From Hymenobacter siberiensis (GTDB lineage Bacteria; Bacteroidota; Bacteroidia; Cytophagales; Hymenobacteraceae), in the NCBI RefSeq assembly GCF_018967865.2, contig NZ_JAHLZY020000001.1, forward strand, positions 2,666,001-2,730,000: a stretch of 64,000 bases of DNA, read 5' to 3'. Both the position numbers and the translations under genes were made by a program. The notes below the pieces were generated by a model, which was not told where the DNA came from, made no database searches, and saw only the letters and a program-made list of their open reading frames with translations. Shown piece by piece: positions 41,601 to 49,846 of this stretch (its first letter is position 1; each line of letters opens with the position of its first letter).

Positions 41601-42997
41601 TTCAGCTGCAGGAATTCGCCCTTTACATCGACGGTTACCGTCTGGGTCAGGTCGCCTTTGGCTACGGCCGTCGCCACGTTGGCAATGTCCCGCACCTGAC
41701 TGGTCAGGTTGGAGGCCATGTAGTTCACGTTGTCCGTCAGGTCTTTCCATACGCCGGCCACGCTCGGTACCGAGGCCTGGCCGCCGAGGCGGCCTTCGGT
41801 GCCCACTTCCTGGGCCACGCGGGTTACTTCGCCGGCAAACAGGTTCAGCGAGTCCACCATCTGGTTCAGGTTCTGCTTCAGCTGGAGCAGCTCGCCTTTC
41901 ACATCGACGGTTACTTTCTGGCTCAGGTCGCCTTTGGCTACGGCCGTGGCTACGTTGGCAATGTCCCGCACCTGACTGGTCAGGTTGCTGGCCATGTTGT
42001 TTACGTTGTCCGTCAGCTCCTTCCACACGCCGGCCACGTTGGGCACGCTGGCCTGGCCGCCCAGCTTGCCCTCGGTGCCCACTTCGAGGGCCACGCGGGT
42101 TACTTCGCCGGCAAACAGGTTCAGCGAGTCCACCATCTGGTTCAGGTTCTGCTTCAACTGCAGGAATTCGCCCTTTACATCAACGGTGATTTTCTGCGAC
42201 AAGTCGCCTTTGGCTACGGCCGTGGCCACGTTGGCAATGTCCCGCACCTGCACGGTGAGGTTCGAGGCCATGTTGTTCACGTTGTCGGTCAGGTCTTTCC
42301 AGATGCCGCCCACGTTAGGTACTGAGGCCTGGCCACCGAGCTTGCCCTCGGTGCCCACTTCCTGCGCAACGCGGGTTACTTCACCGGCGAAGATATTGAG
42401 GTTGTCAATCGTTTTGTTGATGGTTTCGGCCATCAGCTTGAAGTCGCCCGACACCGGAATCTGAAAGCTTTCGTCCAGATTACCGCGACTGATGTTCTTC
42501 AGTACTTTGCCCACTTCCAACACTGGCACGGCGATGCTGTCCACCAGGCCGTTGATGTTGTTAATCATATCGCGCCAGAAGCCGGCGGCCCCGTCGGCCG
42601 AGGCCCGCGCCTTGAGGTTGCCCTCTACCCCAGCCACTTTCGAGATGCGCGACACCTCGCCGCCTACCCCGGCAATCATGTCCACCATCGAATTATAGGC
42701 TTCCGCGATTTCGGCAAAAATATCGTCGTTTTGCTTGGTAAGCCGCACCGAAACATCGCCCTTCTTAAAGGCATCGAGGGCGTAGAGCACCCGGTTGAGC
42801 TGGTCGTTGACGTAGCCCGGGTCCTGGGTATCGACGGAACCGCGCGAGCCGCCCCGTTTGCGGGTCAGGTCGTTGTTGGTACGCACCACATCGAGCGACG
42901 AAACCGCGCCGGCGTCCGGCGTAGTGCTGTCGGTGGCATCCGTAATAGTTGCGGAAACACGCCGGGCCTTGGGTCGCGGATTCTGGGGGGAAGCCAT
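38603..42997 (-). CDS. Soluble poly-HAMP methyl-accepting chemoreceptor
   Basis: Receptor of 1464 residues with no signal peptide or transmembrane helix. After about 65 disordered residues comes a HAMP-like region (65-250), then seven nearly identical 92-residue repeats (251-342, 343-434, 435-526, 527-618, 619-710, 711-802, 803-894). Each starts [11 protein letters not shown] (the sixth MRDI) and contains [33 protein letters not shown] and WKDLTDNVN. Two more diverged units run to about 1040. A standard MCP signalling hairpin follows ([32 protein letters not shown]), then a Pro/Arg/Ala-rich tail ending KSKAK. Each repeat is probably two HAMP units. First gene of the Che operon. Confidence 0.9.
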   Translation of the reverse strand: MASPQNPRPKARRVSATITDATDSTTPDAGAVSSLDVVRTNNDLTRKRGGSRGSVDTQDPGYVNDQLNRVLYALDAFKKGDVSVRLTKQNDDIFAEIAEAYNSMVDMIAGVGGEVSRISKVAGVEGNLKARASADGAAGFWRDMINNINGLVDSIAVPVLEVGKVLKNISRGNLDESFQIPVSGDFKLMAETINKTIDNLNIFAGEVTRVAQEVGTEGKLGGQASVPNVGGIWKDLTDNVNNMASNLTVQVRDIANVATAVAKGDLSQKITVDVKGEFLQLKQNLNQMVDSLNLFAGEVTRVALEVGTEGKLGGQASVPNVAGVWKELTDNVNNMASNLTSQVRDIANVATAVAKGDLSQKVTVDVKGELLQLKQNLNQMVDSLNLFAGEVTRVAQEVGTEGRLGGQASVPSVAGVWKDLTDNVNYMASNLTSQVRDIANVATAVAKGDLTQTVTVDVKGEFLQLKQNLNQMVASLNLFAGEVTRVAQEVGTEGKLGGQASVPNVAGVWKALTDNVNDMAAALTSQVRDIANVATAVARGDLSQKMTVNVKGEILELKNILNQMVDSLNIFGDEVTRVAREVGTEGKLGGQAVVPRVGGTWKELTDNVNTMASNLTSQVRDIANVATAVSKGDLSQKITVDVKGELLDLKDNLNQMVDSLNIFAGEVTRVAREVGTEGILGGQANVPKVSGTWKDLTDNVNTMASNLTSQMRDIANVATAVAKGDLSQKITVNVRGELLQLKENLNEMVDSLNIFGDEVTRVAREVGTEGKLGGQAKVPNVRGTWKDLTDNVNTMASNLTSQVRDIANVATAVSRGDLSQKVSVDVKGELLDLKDNLNQMVDSLNIFAGEVTRVAQEVGTEGKLGGQASVPNVAGVWKELTDNVNYMASNLTTQVRGIVKVVTAVSKGDLTQKLTLQAKGEVADLADTINSMVDDLNRLAVEVSRVAKVAGVEGKLTERATVGGVSGSWKELVDTLNALLESIASPVLEVARVVRAISEGDLTQRVDVPTTGDILAMADALNLAVENLNELLGEINDSSQIVGTSSEEMAGKGQEMSRVTVDVALAMQQMAEGAQNQALKTDQAFKLIEEIMQATKETANKADVVNKSAILGEQTSQLGLKTVAEVVKNMEEISSAASQTSRTIEVLSTRSGEISKSLGVITDIASQTNLLALNAAIEAARAGEAGRGFAVVAEEIRKLAESSRRSANEIATLVDDVKKDTTTAATAISTMENRVLKGKNATFEASSAFKNIATSSGETLRTSRDILTATEVQKASISDVVKYVEEVVAIAEQTATGTQQVAGTAKQLSTAMQELTTSSQRLTDIADDLQAGLETFRLSSYEPEPEPEPVRRGARDIYRARESYAPAPQPQHGMAARRSQSRGAAAPVAEPSRQSIPTRRVRPEAAAPLAPAAPIRRERPIRARAVPQVEEARPAPAATGKETKNGKAVKTAQTSKTAAKSKAK
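40316..42247 (-). repeat. Seven tandem 276-bp in-frame repeats (HAMP array)
   Basis: Seven directly repeated 276-nt units encoding residues 251-894 of the receptor. Similarity is high at the DNA level too, with the same phrases recurring every 276 bp, so copy number could change by recombination. Confidence 0.85.
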
Positions 42998-43072
42998 ATA
43001 TAGTACGAGTATCGAGTCGGGAAGGGGAAAGCTAATCGGGAGGGCGAAGTACGGGGGTTAGCCGCGAATAAG

Positions 43073-43080
43073 CAAAGGTA
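43073..43080 (-). promoter_or_regulatory. -7 box of the che operon
   Basis: Minus-strand TACCTTTG, exact TAnnTTTG, 75 nt before the receptor ATG. A weak TTC stands at about the -33 position. Confidence 0.45.
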
Positions 43081-43185
43081 ACGCCACCGGCTACGGCGCT
43101 GAACCCGTTGGCCCGCCGACTCGTTCCCGGGGCGTGTCTCCGGCCGGATTATTGCTCCCGGATGCTACTGCTAAGAATTAAGCGG

Positions 43186-43193
43186 CATCTTTG
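43186..43193 (+). promoter_or_regulatory. Possible -7 box of topA
   Basis: CATCTTTG, one mismatch to TAnnTTTG, 86 nt before the topA ATG. Confidence 0.35.
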
Positions 43194-43279
43194 CGGCCAA
43201 TTTTAACTTTTCGGCGCAGCTGGTCGTTTCATCATTACAGTTTCTCCATTCCTACTGCCGCACCCCTTTACCCGCCCAC

Positions 43280-45790
43280 ATGGTCAAGAATTTAGTTATC
43301 GTCGAGTCGCCGGCCAAGGCGAAAACCATTGAAGGCTACCTCGGCCAGGATTTCGTGGTGCGTTCCAGCTACGGCCACGTCCGCGACTTGCCGAAGGACA
43401 ATAATGCCATCGACATTGCCAATGGTTTCAAACCTACTTATGTTGTTTCGCCCGACAAACGGGAGCTCATCGCGCAGCTGAAAAAACTTTCGAAGGAAGC
43501 CGAAACCGTCTGGCTGGCGAGTGACGATGACCGCGAGGGTGAAGCCATCTCATGGCACCTGGCCGAAACGCTGAACCTGCCCGAAGCTAAAACGCGCCGC
43601 ATCGTATTCCGCGAAATCACCAAAAACGCCATCCTGGCCGCCATTGCCGACCCGCGCACCGTGAACCAGGATTTGGTGAACGCCCAGCAGGCCCGCCGCG
43701 TGCTCGACCGCCTGGTGGGCTTCGAGCTGAGCCCCGTGCTCTGGAAAAAGGTGAAGCCCGGCCTGAGCGCCGGTCGCGTGCAGAGCGTGGCCGTGCGCCT
43801 GGTAGTAGAGCGTGAGCGCGAAGTGGCCAGCCACCTGAGCGCCAGCGCCTACCGCGTAGTGGCCCGTTTTGATGCCGGCCGCGGTGCGGTGCTGGAGGCT
43901 GAATTACCGACCCGTTATAAGGTACAGGCCGAAGCCGAGGCTTTCCTGGAGCGTTGCGTGGGTGCGTCGTATCAGATTGAGAGCCTTGATAAGAAGCCCG
44001 GCAAGCGCAGCCCGGCCGCGCCATTTACCACGTCTACGCTGCAGCAGGAGGCCTCGCGCAAGCTGAGCTTTTCGGTAGCCCAGACGATGAGCGTGGCCCA
44101 AAAGCTATACGAAGCGGGCAAAATCAGCTACATGCGGACGGACTCGGTGAACCTGTCGGGCGAGGCCATGGCGGGCGCGCAGACGGCCATCACGGCTGCT
44201 TATGGGGCCGAGTACCACCACACCCGGACGTTCAAAACCAAGTCAGCTTCAGCCCAGGAGGCGCACGAAGCCATCCGGCCCACCGATTTCGCTTTGGTGA
44301 AGGCAGGTTCCGACTCGTCGGAGCAGCGCCTGTATGACCTGATTCGCAAGCGGGCCATGGCTTCGCAGATGTCGGAGGCGGTGATTGAGCGCACCACGGC
44401 CATGATTGGCATCAGCACCCAGCCGGGCGTCACGCTGTCGGCGACGGGCGAGGTGATTACGTTTGAGGGCTTCCTGAAAGTGTATGCCGAGAGCAAGGAC
44501 GACGAGGACGAGGACGACGCCAAAGATGCCGAATCGAGCTTCTCGCGCGGCCTGCCACCGCTGAGTGTGGGGCAGGATTTGCCCCTGCAGCGCTTCAGCG
44601 CCACGGAGCGGTTTTCGTCGCCGCCGGCGCGCTACACCGAAGCCTCTTTGGTGAAGAAGCTGGAGGAAATGGGCATCGGCCGGCCTTCTACTTATGCTCC
44701 CACCATCAGCACGGTGCAGAAGCGCGGCTACGTGGAAAAAGACACCCGCGAAGGCAAGGAGCGCAAGTTCCACGTGCTGACGCTGGACGGCAGCGCGGTG
44801 ACTACCGAAGTAAAAACCGAGAACTACGGCGCGGAGAAAACCAAGCTATTTCCGACGGATACGGCGATGGTGGTGAACGACTTTCTGGTGGCCCACTTCC
44901 CCACGATTGTCGACTTTCAGTTCACGGCCAAGGTGGAGGACGAGTTCGACCAGATTGCCAACGGCCACGAGGACTGGACGAAGATGCTGACCGGCTTCTA
45001 CGGCAAGTTCCACGCGACCATCGAGGCCGGGCAGGACATTGACCGCAGCACCGTGGGCGCCACCCGCGAACTGGGCGTGCACCCCGAAACCGGCGAGCGC
45101 ATCTCGGCCCGACTGGGCAAATACGGCCCCTACGTGGCCCTGGGCGATACCGAAGGCGAAACCAAACCTGCCTACGCCAACCTGCGCAAGGGGCAGTTCA
45201 TCGAGAGCATCACCTTAGAAGATGCGCTGGAGCTGTTTAAGCTGCCGCGCGTGGTGGGCGAGTTTGAGGAGAAGGCCATGACAGCCGCGCTGGGCCGCTT
45301 CGGTCCCTACATCCGGCACGACAGCAAGTTTTTCTCCCTCACCAAGGAGCAGGACCCGCACACCATAACGGCCGAAGAAGCGGTGACCCTGATTGAGCTG
45401 AAGCGCAAAACCGATGCCGAGCGCCTCATCAAGAGCTTCGCCGAAAATCCCGACATTCAGGTGCTGAACGGCCGTTTCGGCCCCTACATCGTGGCGGGCA
45501 AGAAGAACGTGAAGATTCCCAAGGGCGAGGAGCCCACGGAGCTAACCCTGGAGCGCTGCGTGGAGCTGGCCGACGCCACCCCTGACAAACCCGCCAAGGG
45601 TGGCCGCTTCGGCAAGAAAGCTGCGCCCGCCAAGGAAGAAAAGAACACCGACGCACCGACCAAAAAGGCTGCTAAAGCTACTGCTGCTAAAAAGCCGGCC
45701 GCCAAGAAAGCCACGACCAAAGCGGCCGCCATGAAGAAGCCGGCCACCAAAACAGCAGCCGCGAAAAAGCCGGTGGCCAAGATGAAATAA
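43280..45790 (+). CDS. topA: DNA topoisomerase I
   Basis: Type IA topoisomerase of 836 residues that relaxes negative supercoils. Toprim domain: VESPAKAKTIEGYLG (8-22), SDDDREGEAISWHL (81-94). Catalytic Tyr284 in KISYMRTDSVNLS. GRPSTYAPTISTVQKRGYVE is the conserved core end. The C-terminus carries Toprim_Crpt-type repeats (GRFGPYI occurs twice, with KYGPYVALG) instead of cysteine zinc fingers, then a Lys/Ala-rich histone-like tail of about 60 residues (KKPAAKKATTK, KKPATK). The tail is likely to bind DNA without specificity. Confidence 0.95.
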   Translation: MVKNLVIVESPAKAKTIEGYLGQDFVVRSSYGHVRDLPKDNNAIDIANGFKPTYVVSPDKRELIAQLKKLSKEAETVWLASDDDREGEAISWHLAETLNLPEAKTRRIVFREITKNAILAAIADPRTVNQDLVNAQQARRVLDRLVGFELSPVLWKKVKPGLSAGRVQSVAVRLVVEREREVASHLSASAYRVVARFDAGRGAVLEAELPTRYKVQAEAEAFLERCVGASYQIESLDKKPGKRSPAAPFTTSTLQQEASRKLSFSVAQTMSVAQKLYEAGKISYMRTDSVNLSGEAMAGAQTAITAAYGAEYHHTRTFKTKSASAQEAHEAIRPTDFALVKAGSDSSEQRLYDLIRKRAMASQMSEAVIERTTAMIGISTQPGVTLSATGEVITFEGFLKVYAESKDDEDEDDAKDAESSFSRGLPPLSVGQDLPLQRFSATERFSSPPARYTEASLVKKLEEMGIGRPSTYAPTISTVQKRGYVEKDTREGKERKFHVLTLDGSAVTTEVKTENYGAEKTKLFPTDTAMVVNDFLVAHFPTIVDFQFTAKVEDEFDQIANGHEDWTKMLTGFYGKFHATIEAGQDIDRSTVGATRELGVHPETGERISARLGKYGPYVALGDTEGETKPAYANLRKGQFIESITLEDALELFKLPRVVGEFEEKAMTAALGRFGPYIRHDSKFFSLTKEQDPHTITAEEAVTLIELKRKTDAERLIKSFAENPDIQVLNGRFGPYIVAGKKNVKIPKGEEPTELTLERCVELADATPDKPAKGGRFGKKAAPAKEEKNTDAPTKKAAKATAAKKPAAKKATTKAAAMKKPATKTAAAKKPVAKMK

Positions 45791-45821
45791 TTCGTAATGC
45801 CTGACGTTAGCAGTTTCGAGT

Positions 45822-45850
45822 AAAAAAGCCCGCGTAGTGCGGGCTTTTTT
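45822..45850 (+). terminator. Terminator of topA
   Basis: AAAAAAGCCCGC / GCGGGCTTTTTT stem, 5-nt loop, T6 tract; it ends 17 bp before the next ATG. Confidence 0.88.
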
Positions 45851-45866
45851 CTTTTTCATTGAACCG

Positions 45867-46736
45867 ATGCGCGTCCTTCCCTCCTTCCTGTGGCTGAGCG
45901 CTGCCGCCCTTTGCAGCTTCGATTATCCAGGCCGTGAGGTGACTCCGCAGCGGCCAAGGGCGCTGGTTTATGCCTGGCAGCCACAGACACAGCAGGCACT
46001 GGGCGCCCGCTTCCCCGCTCCCGCCGGCTGCCGGCGCGTGCCCGTGGCGGCTGGCAGTTGGGGCGAGTGGCTGCGCTGGCTGCCGCTGAAACCCGCCGGT
46101 ACCAAAGCCCGCCTCTACAACGGCCAACTGAAAGACCGGCAGGACGTGGTGGCCGCCGTGGTCGATATCGACGTGCCGCCCCAGGATTTGCAGCAGTGCG
46201 CCGATGCCGTGATTCGCCTGCGGGCCGAGTACGTCTTTAGCCACGACCCCAATAAGCTGCATTTTCACCTCACCACGGGGTACGATTTTTGGTTTTCGGA
46301 TTTCGTGGCCGGGCGCACGTTTCGGGTGGCCAACGAGGAGGTATTGCCCGCCACCCGGCCCGCCGAAGCGCCCACCCACGCGGCGCTGGCCCGCTACCTA
46401 GCGCCCACGTTTGGCTACGCGGGCACGCTGTCGCTGAGCCGGGAACTGCGGACGGTACCGCTGGCGCAGGTGCAGCCCGGCGATGTGCTCATTCACGGCG
46501 GCGCGCCCGGCCATGCCGTGCTGGTGGTGGAGGTGGAGGTGGCCGAAAATATGGTTTCGCATCAGCAATACGTGCTGCTGGCCCAGAGCTACATGCCGGC
46601 CCAGAGCATTCACCTGCTGCGTAACGTGGACGCACCCGCCCTCGGGGCATGGTTCGCGGTACCCGGGCCGAATGAGGCCGAATTTGATACGCCCGAATGG
46701 ACGTTTGCCTGCCAGGAGTTGAAGCGGTTTGAGTAG
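45867..46736 (+). CDS. DUF4846 domain protein, exported
   Basis: Protein of 289 residues with a short signal peptide (MRVLPSFLWLSAAALCS). The body matches DUF4846: WGEWLRWLPLKP, GTKARLYNG, VDIDVPPQDLQQCADAVIRLRAEY, HFHLTTGYDFWFSDFVAGRT, then VQPGDVLIHGGAPGHAVLVVE and LLAQSYMPAQSIHLLRN. The family is confined largely to Bacteroidota and has no known activity; the PGDV and GHAV words recall NlpC/P60-like folds but no catalytic Cys is evident. The ATG at 45867 is used because the earlier reading runs through the topA terminator. Confidence 0.82.
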   Translation: MRVLPSFLWLSAAALCSFDYPGREVTPQRPRALVYAWQPQTQQALGARFPAPAGCRRVPVAAGSWGEWLRWLPLKPAGTKARLYNGQLKDRQDVVAAVVDIDVPPQDLQQCADAVIRLRAEYVFSHDPNKLHFHLTTGYDFWFSDFVAGRTFRVANEEVLPATRPAEAPTHAALARYLAPTFGYAGTLSLSRELRTVPLAQVQPGDVLIHGGAPGHAVLVVEVEVAENMVSHQQYVLLAQSYMPAQSIHLLRNVDAPALGAWFAVPGPNEAEFDTPEWTFACQELKRFE

Positions 46737-46739
46737 CGC

Positions 46740-47402
46740 CTAGCCCGGCTCGATGGCTTCAATGGCGGTGGCGCTAAGCTCGTCGAACTGCCGGATGATG
46801 CGGTCGGCCTGATGCAGGTCCTGTCCGACGGAGTGCGGGCTGGCGTAGGCAATGCAGTAGATGCCGGCGGCTTTGGCGGCCGTCACGCCGTTGGCGGCGT
46901 CTTCAATAACGATGCACTCCGCGACGGGCGTTTCGGCCAGCTCGGCGGCGCGTAGGAAGATGGCCGGATTGGGCTTTGATTCGGCAAAATCTTCGCCGCT
47001 GAGGCGGTGCATAAAGTAGGCATCCAGCTCGAAGCGGTCGAATACCCGGGAAATGGTGGCTTTGGAGGCGGAGGACGCTACGACCAATTGCAGGCCGTAG
47101 CGGCGCAGGTCTTCGATGAGGGCGCGCACGCCGGGTAGCAGGTCGAGCGTGGTGTCTTCGTCGAACGCCTGGTTGAACAGCTCGCGCTTGCGCATCACCA
47201 TGGCTTCTACATCTTGCGGAAGGTTATAGCGCTGCTTGAGTAGCTGGAATACGTTGCGCGTTGACTTGCCCAGAAACGTGGCGTATTCGGCAGCCGAAAC
47301 GGGGATGCCCAGCTCGGCAAATTCGGCCAGGAAAGCGTGGTGGTGCAGGGGCTCGGTGTCGATAATGACGCCGTCCATGTCGAAAATGACCGTACGAATC
47401 AT
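46740..47402 (-). CDS. HAD family hydrolase (beta-phosphoglucomutase-like)
   Basis: Haloacid-dehalogenase phosphatase of 220 residues with a helical cap. Motif I FDMDGVIIDTEP (7-18) holds the nucleophile Asp8 and acid Asp10, motif II is VVASSAS, motif III Lys is in ESKPNP, and motif IV is VIEDAANG. This wording fits the beta-phosphoglucomutase / phosphatase subfamily IA v3. Substrate unknown. A near -7 box (TACCTTTA, minus strand 47431-47438) lies 28 nt before the ATG. Confidence 0.9.
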   Translation of the reverse strand: MIRTVIFDMDGVIIDTEPLHHHAFLAEFAELGIPVSAAEYATFLGKSTRNVFQLLKQRYNLPQDVEAMVMRKRELFNQAFDEDTTLDLLPGVRALIEDLRRYGLQLVVASSASKATISRVFDRFELDAYFMHRLSGEDFAESKPNPAIFLRAAELAETPVAECIVIEDAANGVTAAKAAGIYCIAYASPHSVGQDLHQADRIIRQFDELSATAIEAIEPG

Positions 47403-47504
47403 GCGGGGCAGGCAAAAGGATGATGGCGGGTAAAGGTACCGGCTGGCAATTCGGCACCGCTTCCCTCCCCTGCTGAGAAAGCAGGAAAACTTTTTTACCA
47501 GAAC

Positions 47505-47533
47505 AATGTATAGACATTAAATGTATATACATT
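47505..47533. promoter_or_regulatory. Tandem palindromic operator upstream of pirin gene
   Basis: Two adjacent 14-bp palindromes, AATGTATAGACATT (47505-47518, one imperfect pair) and AATGTATATACATT (47520-47533, perfect), spaced 15 bp start to start. They also form larger inverted arms AACAATGTATA / TATACATTGTT. The AT-rich symmetric sites fit a dimeric winged-helix repressor (MarR or HxlR class) acting on the pirin gene at 47568. Confidence 0.6.
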
Positions 47534-47567
47534 GTTCAAATCAACGCATCTAATCACGCCCCCTATC

Positions 47568-48284
47568 ATGGCCCGCACCGTTCTGCATCTTGCCAACACC
47601 CGCGGCCACGCCAACCATGGCTGGCTCAACTCCTTCCACACCTTCAGCTTTGCCGGCTATAACAACCCCGAGCGCGTGCACTTCGGCGCATTGCGCGTGC
47701 TGAACGACGACACCGTGGCCGGCGGCATGGGCTTCAGCAAACACCCGCACGACAACATGGAGATTATCTCCATCCCGCTTTCCGGCGACCTGGAGCACCA
47801 GGATTCGATGGGCAACAAAACCGTGATTCGTGAAAACGACGTGCAGGTGATGACCGCCGGCACCGGCGTGGCCCACTCCGAGAAAAACCACAACAGCAAG
47901 CAGGAAGTGAAGTTTCTGCAAATCTGGGTGTTCCCCAATCAGCGCGGCATCAAGCCCAACTACGGCCAGCAGACCTTCACCCCGGAGGCCCGTCACAACC
48001 AGCTTTTGGAAGTGGTGTCGCCCACCGCGGATGGCAGTAGTGTGCACATTCAGCAAGACGCCTGGTTCTACCTCGGCAATCTCGACCAGGGCTTTACCAC
48101 CGACTACGCCGTGAAAAAAGCCGGCAACGGCGTCTACGCCTTCGTGCTGGAGGGCGACGTGACCATCAACGGCCAGGCCCTGCACCGCCGCGACGGCTTC
48201 GGCATCTGGGAAACCGATAAGCTGGAAATCAGCGCCGACAGCAAGGCGGAGCTGTTGCTGATGGAGGTGCCGATGGAGTTTTAA
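47568..48284 (+). CDS. Pirin family protein (first copy)
   Basis: Bicupin metalloprotein of 238 residues. The metal site of the N-terminal cupin is intact: H59 and H61 (KHPHDNMEII), H103 and E105 (GTGVAHSEKN). Such bacterial pirins often have quercetin 2,3-dioxygenase activity or act as redox-sensitive interactors. Other words: SFHTFSFAGYNNPERVHFG, FLQIWVFPNQRGIKP, DGFGIWETDKLEI. The ATG at 47568 is used because the earlier reading begins in the operator. A REP-like repeat separates it from the nitroreductase gene. Confidence 0.9.
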   Translation: MARTVLHLANTRGHANHGWLNSFHTFSFAGYNNPERVHFGALRVLNDDTVAGGMGFSKHPHDNMEIISIPLSGDLEHQDSMGNKTVIRENDVQVMTAGTGVAHSEKNHNSKQEVKFLQIWVFPNQRGIKPNYGQQTFTPEARHNQLLEVVSPTADGSSVHIQQDAWFYLGNLDQGFTTDYAVKKAGNGVYAFVLEGDVTINGQALHRRDGFGIWETDKLEISADSKAELLLMEVPMEF

Positions 48285-48308
48285 GGCTTTTTGAACGAGC
48301 CTGTTTGA

Positions 48309-48405
48309 ACGTCATGCAGAGCACAGCGAAGCATCTTGCCCGCAGCAAGTAACTCAATCAACAGGATTAGTGGTGGCGGGCAAGATGCTGCGCTCTGCAT
48401 GACGT
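48309..48405. repeat. REP-like inverted repeat, pirin/nitroreductase
   Basis: Arms ACGTCATGCAGAGC...GCATCTTGCCCGC (48309-48343) and the complementary arm (48376-48405), with a short deletion in the right arm where CGAA is missing. It is very close in sequence to the 3492-3603 copy, including the CAATC-containing spacer. Confidence 0.8.
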
Positions 48406-48447
48406 GCTTTTTCCTTTCGTTCTTTTCGCGCATCCGCAGTCAACAAC

Positions 48448-49032
48448 ATGAACCACGCCCCCACGACCTACCCCGTTCACGACCTTATCCGCAGCCGCTG
48501 GAGCCCGCGCTCCTACTCGGCCCAGCCCATTGCGCAGGACACCCTGAATCAGGTTTTCGAGGCCGCTTCCTGGGCCTTTAGCGCCATGAACGCGCAGCCA
48601 TGGCAATACATATATGCTCATAAGGCCGACACGACGGCATTCCAGAAAATCCTGGATACGCTGATGCCCGGCAACCAGCCCTGGGCCAAAAATGCCCCGG
48701 TGCTCATTATTGCCCTGGCCAAAACGCAGTTTGACAACGGCCAGCCCAACGGCGCGGCCCTGCACGACCTGGGCGCGGCCAACGCCACGCTGTTTCTCGA
48801 AGCCACCGCCATGAGCTTGCACGGCCACGTAATGGGCGGTTTCGACCGCGAGAAGCTGCGCCAGAATTTCAACCTGCCCGACAATGTGGCCCCGGTGGCG
48901 GTGCTGGCTCTGGGCTACCTCGGCGAAGCCGAACTGCTGGAAGAGCCTTTCCTGAGCCGCGAGAAAGCCGCCCGAAACCGCAAGCCCCTGGTCGAGTTTG
49001 TATTCCACAACGAACTCCCCGCTACCGTATGA
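48448..49032 (+). CDS. Nitroreductase family protein
   Basis: FMN-dependent NAD(P)H oxidoreductase of 194 residues. Family words: IRSRWSPRSYSAQPI (FMN phosphate-binding arginines), ASWAFSAMNAQPWQYI, LHDLGAANATLFLEATAMSLHGHVMGGFD, and the C-terminal RNRKPLVEFV. Substrate unknown (nitroaromatics or quinones are typical in vitro). Its last codons overlap the start of the second pirin gene (ATGA), so the two are translationally coupled. Confidence 0.9.
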   Translation: MNHAPTTYPVHDLIRSRWSPRSYSAQPIAQDTLNQVFEAASWAFSAMNAQPWQYIYAHKADTTAFQKILDTLMPGNQPWAKNAPVLIIALAKTQFDNGQPNGAALHDLGAANATLFLEATAMSLHGHVMGGFDREKLRQNFNLPDNVAPVAVLALGYLGEAELLEEPFLSREKAARNRKPLVEFVFHNELPATV

Positions 49033-49739
49033 AAACCCGCCTCACCCGCGCCGCCGAGCGCGGCCTCAAAGACATTGGCTGGCTGAAAAGCCACCTCTCG
49101 CTCAGCTTCGGCCCCTACCCCGACCCGGAGCGCAGCGGCTTCGGCCTGCTCCGCACCTTCAACGACGACGTGGTGCAGCCCGGCGGCGGCTTCGGCATTC
49201 ACGGCCATGCCAACATGGAAATTATCTCGGTGATGCTGGCCGGCAGCATGAACCACAAGGACACCCTCGGCTATACCGAAGTGGTGCACCAGGACTGGGT
49301 GCAGATTATGAGCGCCGGCAGCGGCCTGCGCCACGAGGAGCACAACGTGGGCGACGACGACGTAAATTTCCTGCAAATCTGGATTGAGCCCAAGCTCCAA
49401 AACATTGGCCCGCGCTACCAGCGCCGCCAGTTCCCGGAAGCAAAGCGCGAAAACCAGCTCACCACCATCGTGAGCAACGAGGAAGGCCAGGTCCACTGCT
49501 GGATAAACCAGAACGCCAGGCTCTCGCTGGGCTACTACACCGAAGCCCAAACGATGGACTACGCCTTCAAGCCGCTGAATAAGCTGCTGTTTCTGTTCGT
49601 CATCAGCGGCTCCGTGACGGTGGCCGGGCAGCTTGTGGGCACTCGCGACAGCCTCGGTATCTGGGAAACGGACAGCGTAAGCATCGAAGCCGCGGCCGGT
49701 ACGCGGTTCTTGTTGATAGAGTGCCCCATTAACCACTAA
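49029..49739 (+). CDS. Pirin family protein (second copy)
   Basis: Second bicupin pirin, 236 residues, distinct from the first. The metal site is intact: H58 and H60 (GIHGHANMEII), H102 and E104 (GLRHEEHN). Words: SHLSLSFGPYPDPERSGFGLLR, FLQIWIEP, DSLGIWETDSVSI. The start overlaps the nitroreductase stop by 4 nt. Two pirins flanking a flavin reductase suggest a shared role in quinone, flavonoid or electrophile handling (inference). Confidence 0.9.
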   Translation: MKTRLTRAAERGLKDIGWLKSHLSLSFGPYPDPERSGFGLLRTFNDDVVQPGGGFGIHGHANMEIISVMLAGSMNHKDTLGYTEVVHQDWVQIMSAGSGLRHEEHNVGDDDVNFLQIWIEPKLQNIGPRYQRRQFPEAKRENQLTTIVSNEEGQVHCWINQNARLSLGYYTEAQTMDYAFKPLNKLLFLFVISGSVTVAGQLVGTRDSLGIWETDSVSIEAAAGTRFLLIECPINH

Positions 49740-49846
49740 CGGGAATTATCGGGGCGGGCTTTTCAGGTCAGGCTGTACCCCCCAGCCCCCTGGATGCGTA
49801 GGAGGATTCAATACCTTCACGCTTCTCCTCATCAATCCCACCATAC

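Noticed and set aside
39101..42464. Long open frames on the plus strand opposite the HAMP-array gene
   Set aside because: They repeat with the same 276-bp period as the receptor gene and have no protein-family features; they are shadows of a GC-rich repetitive gene.
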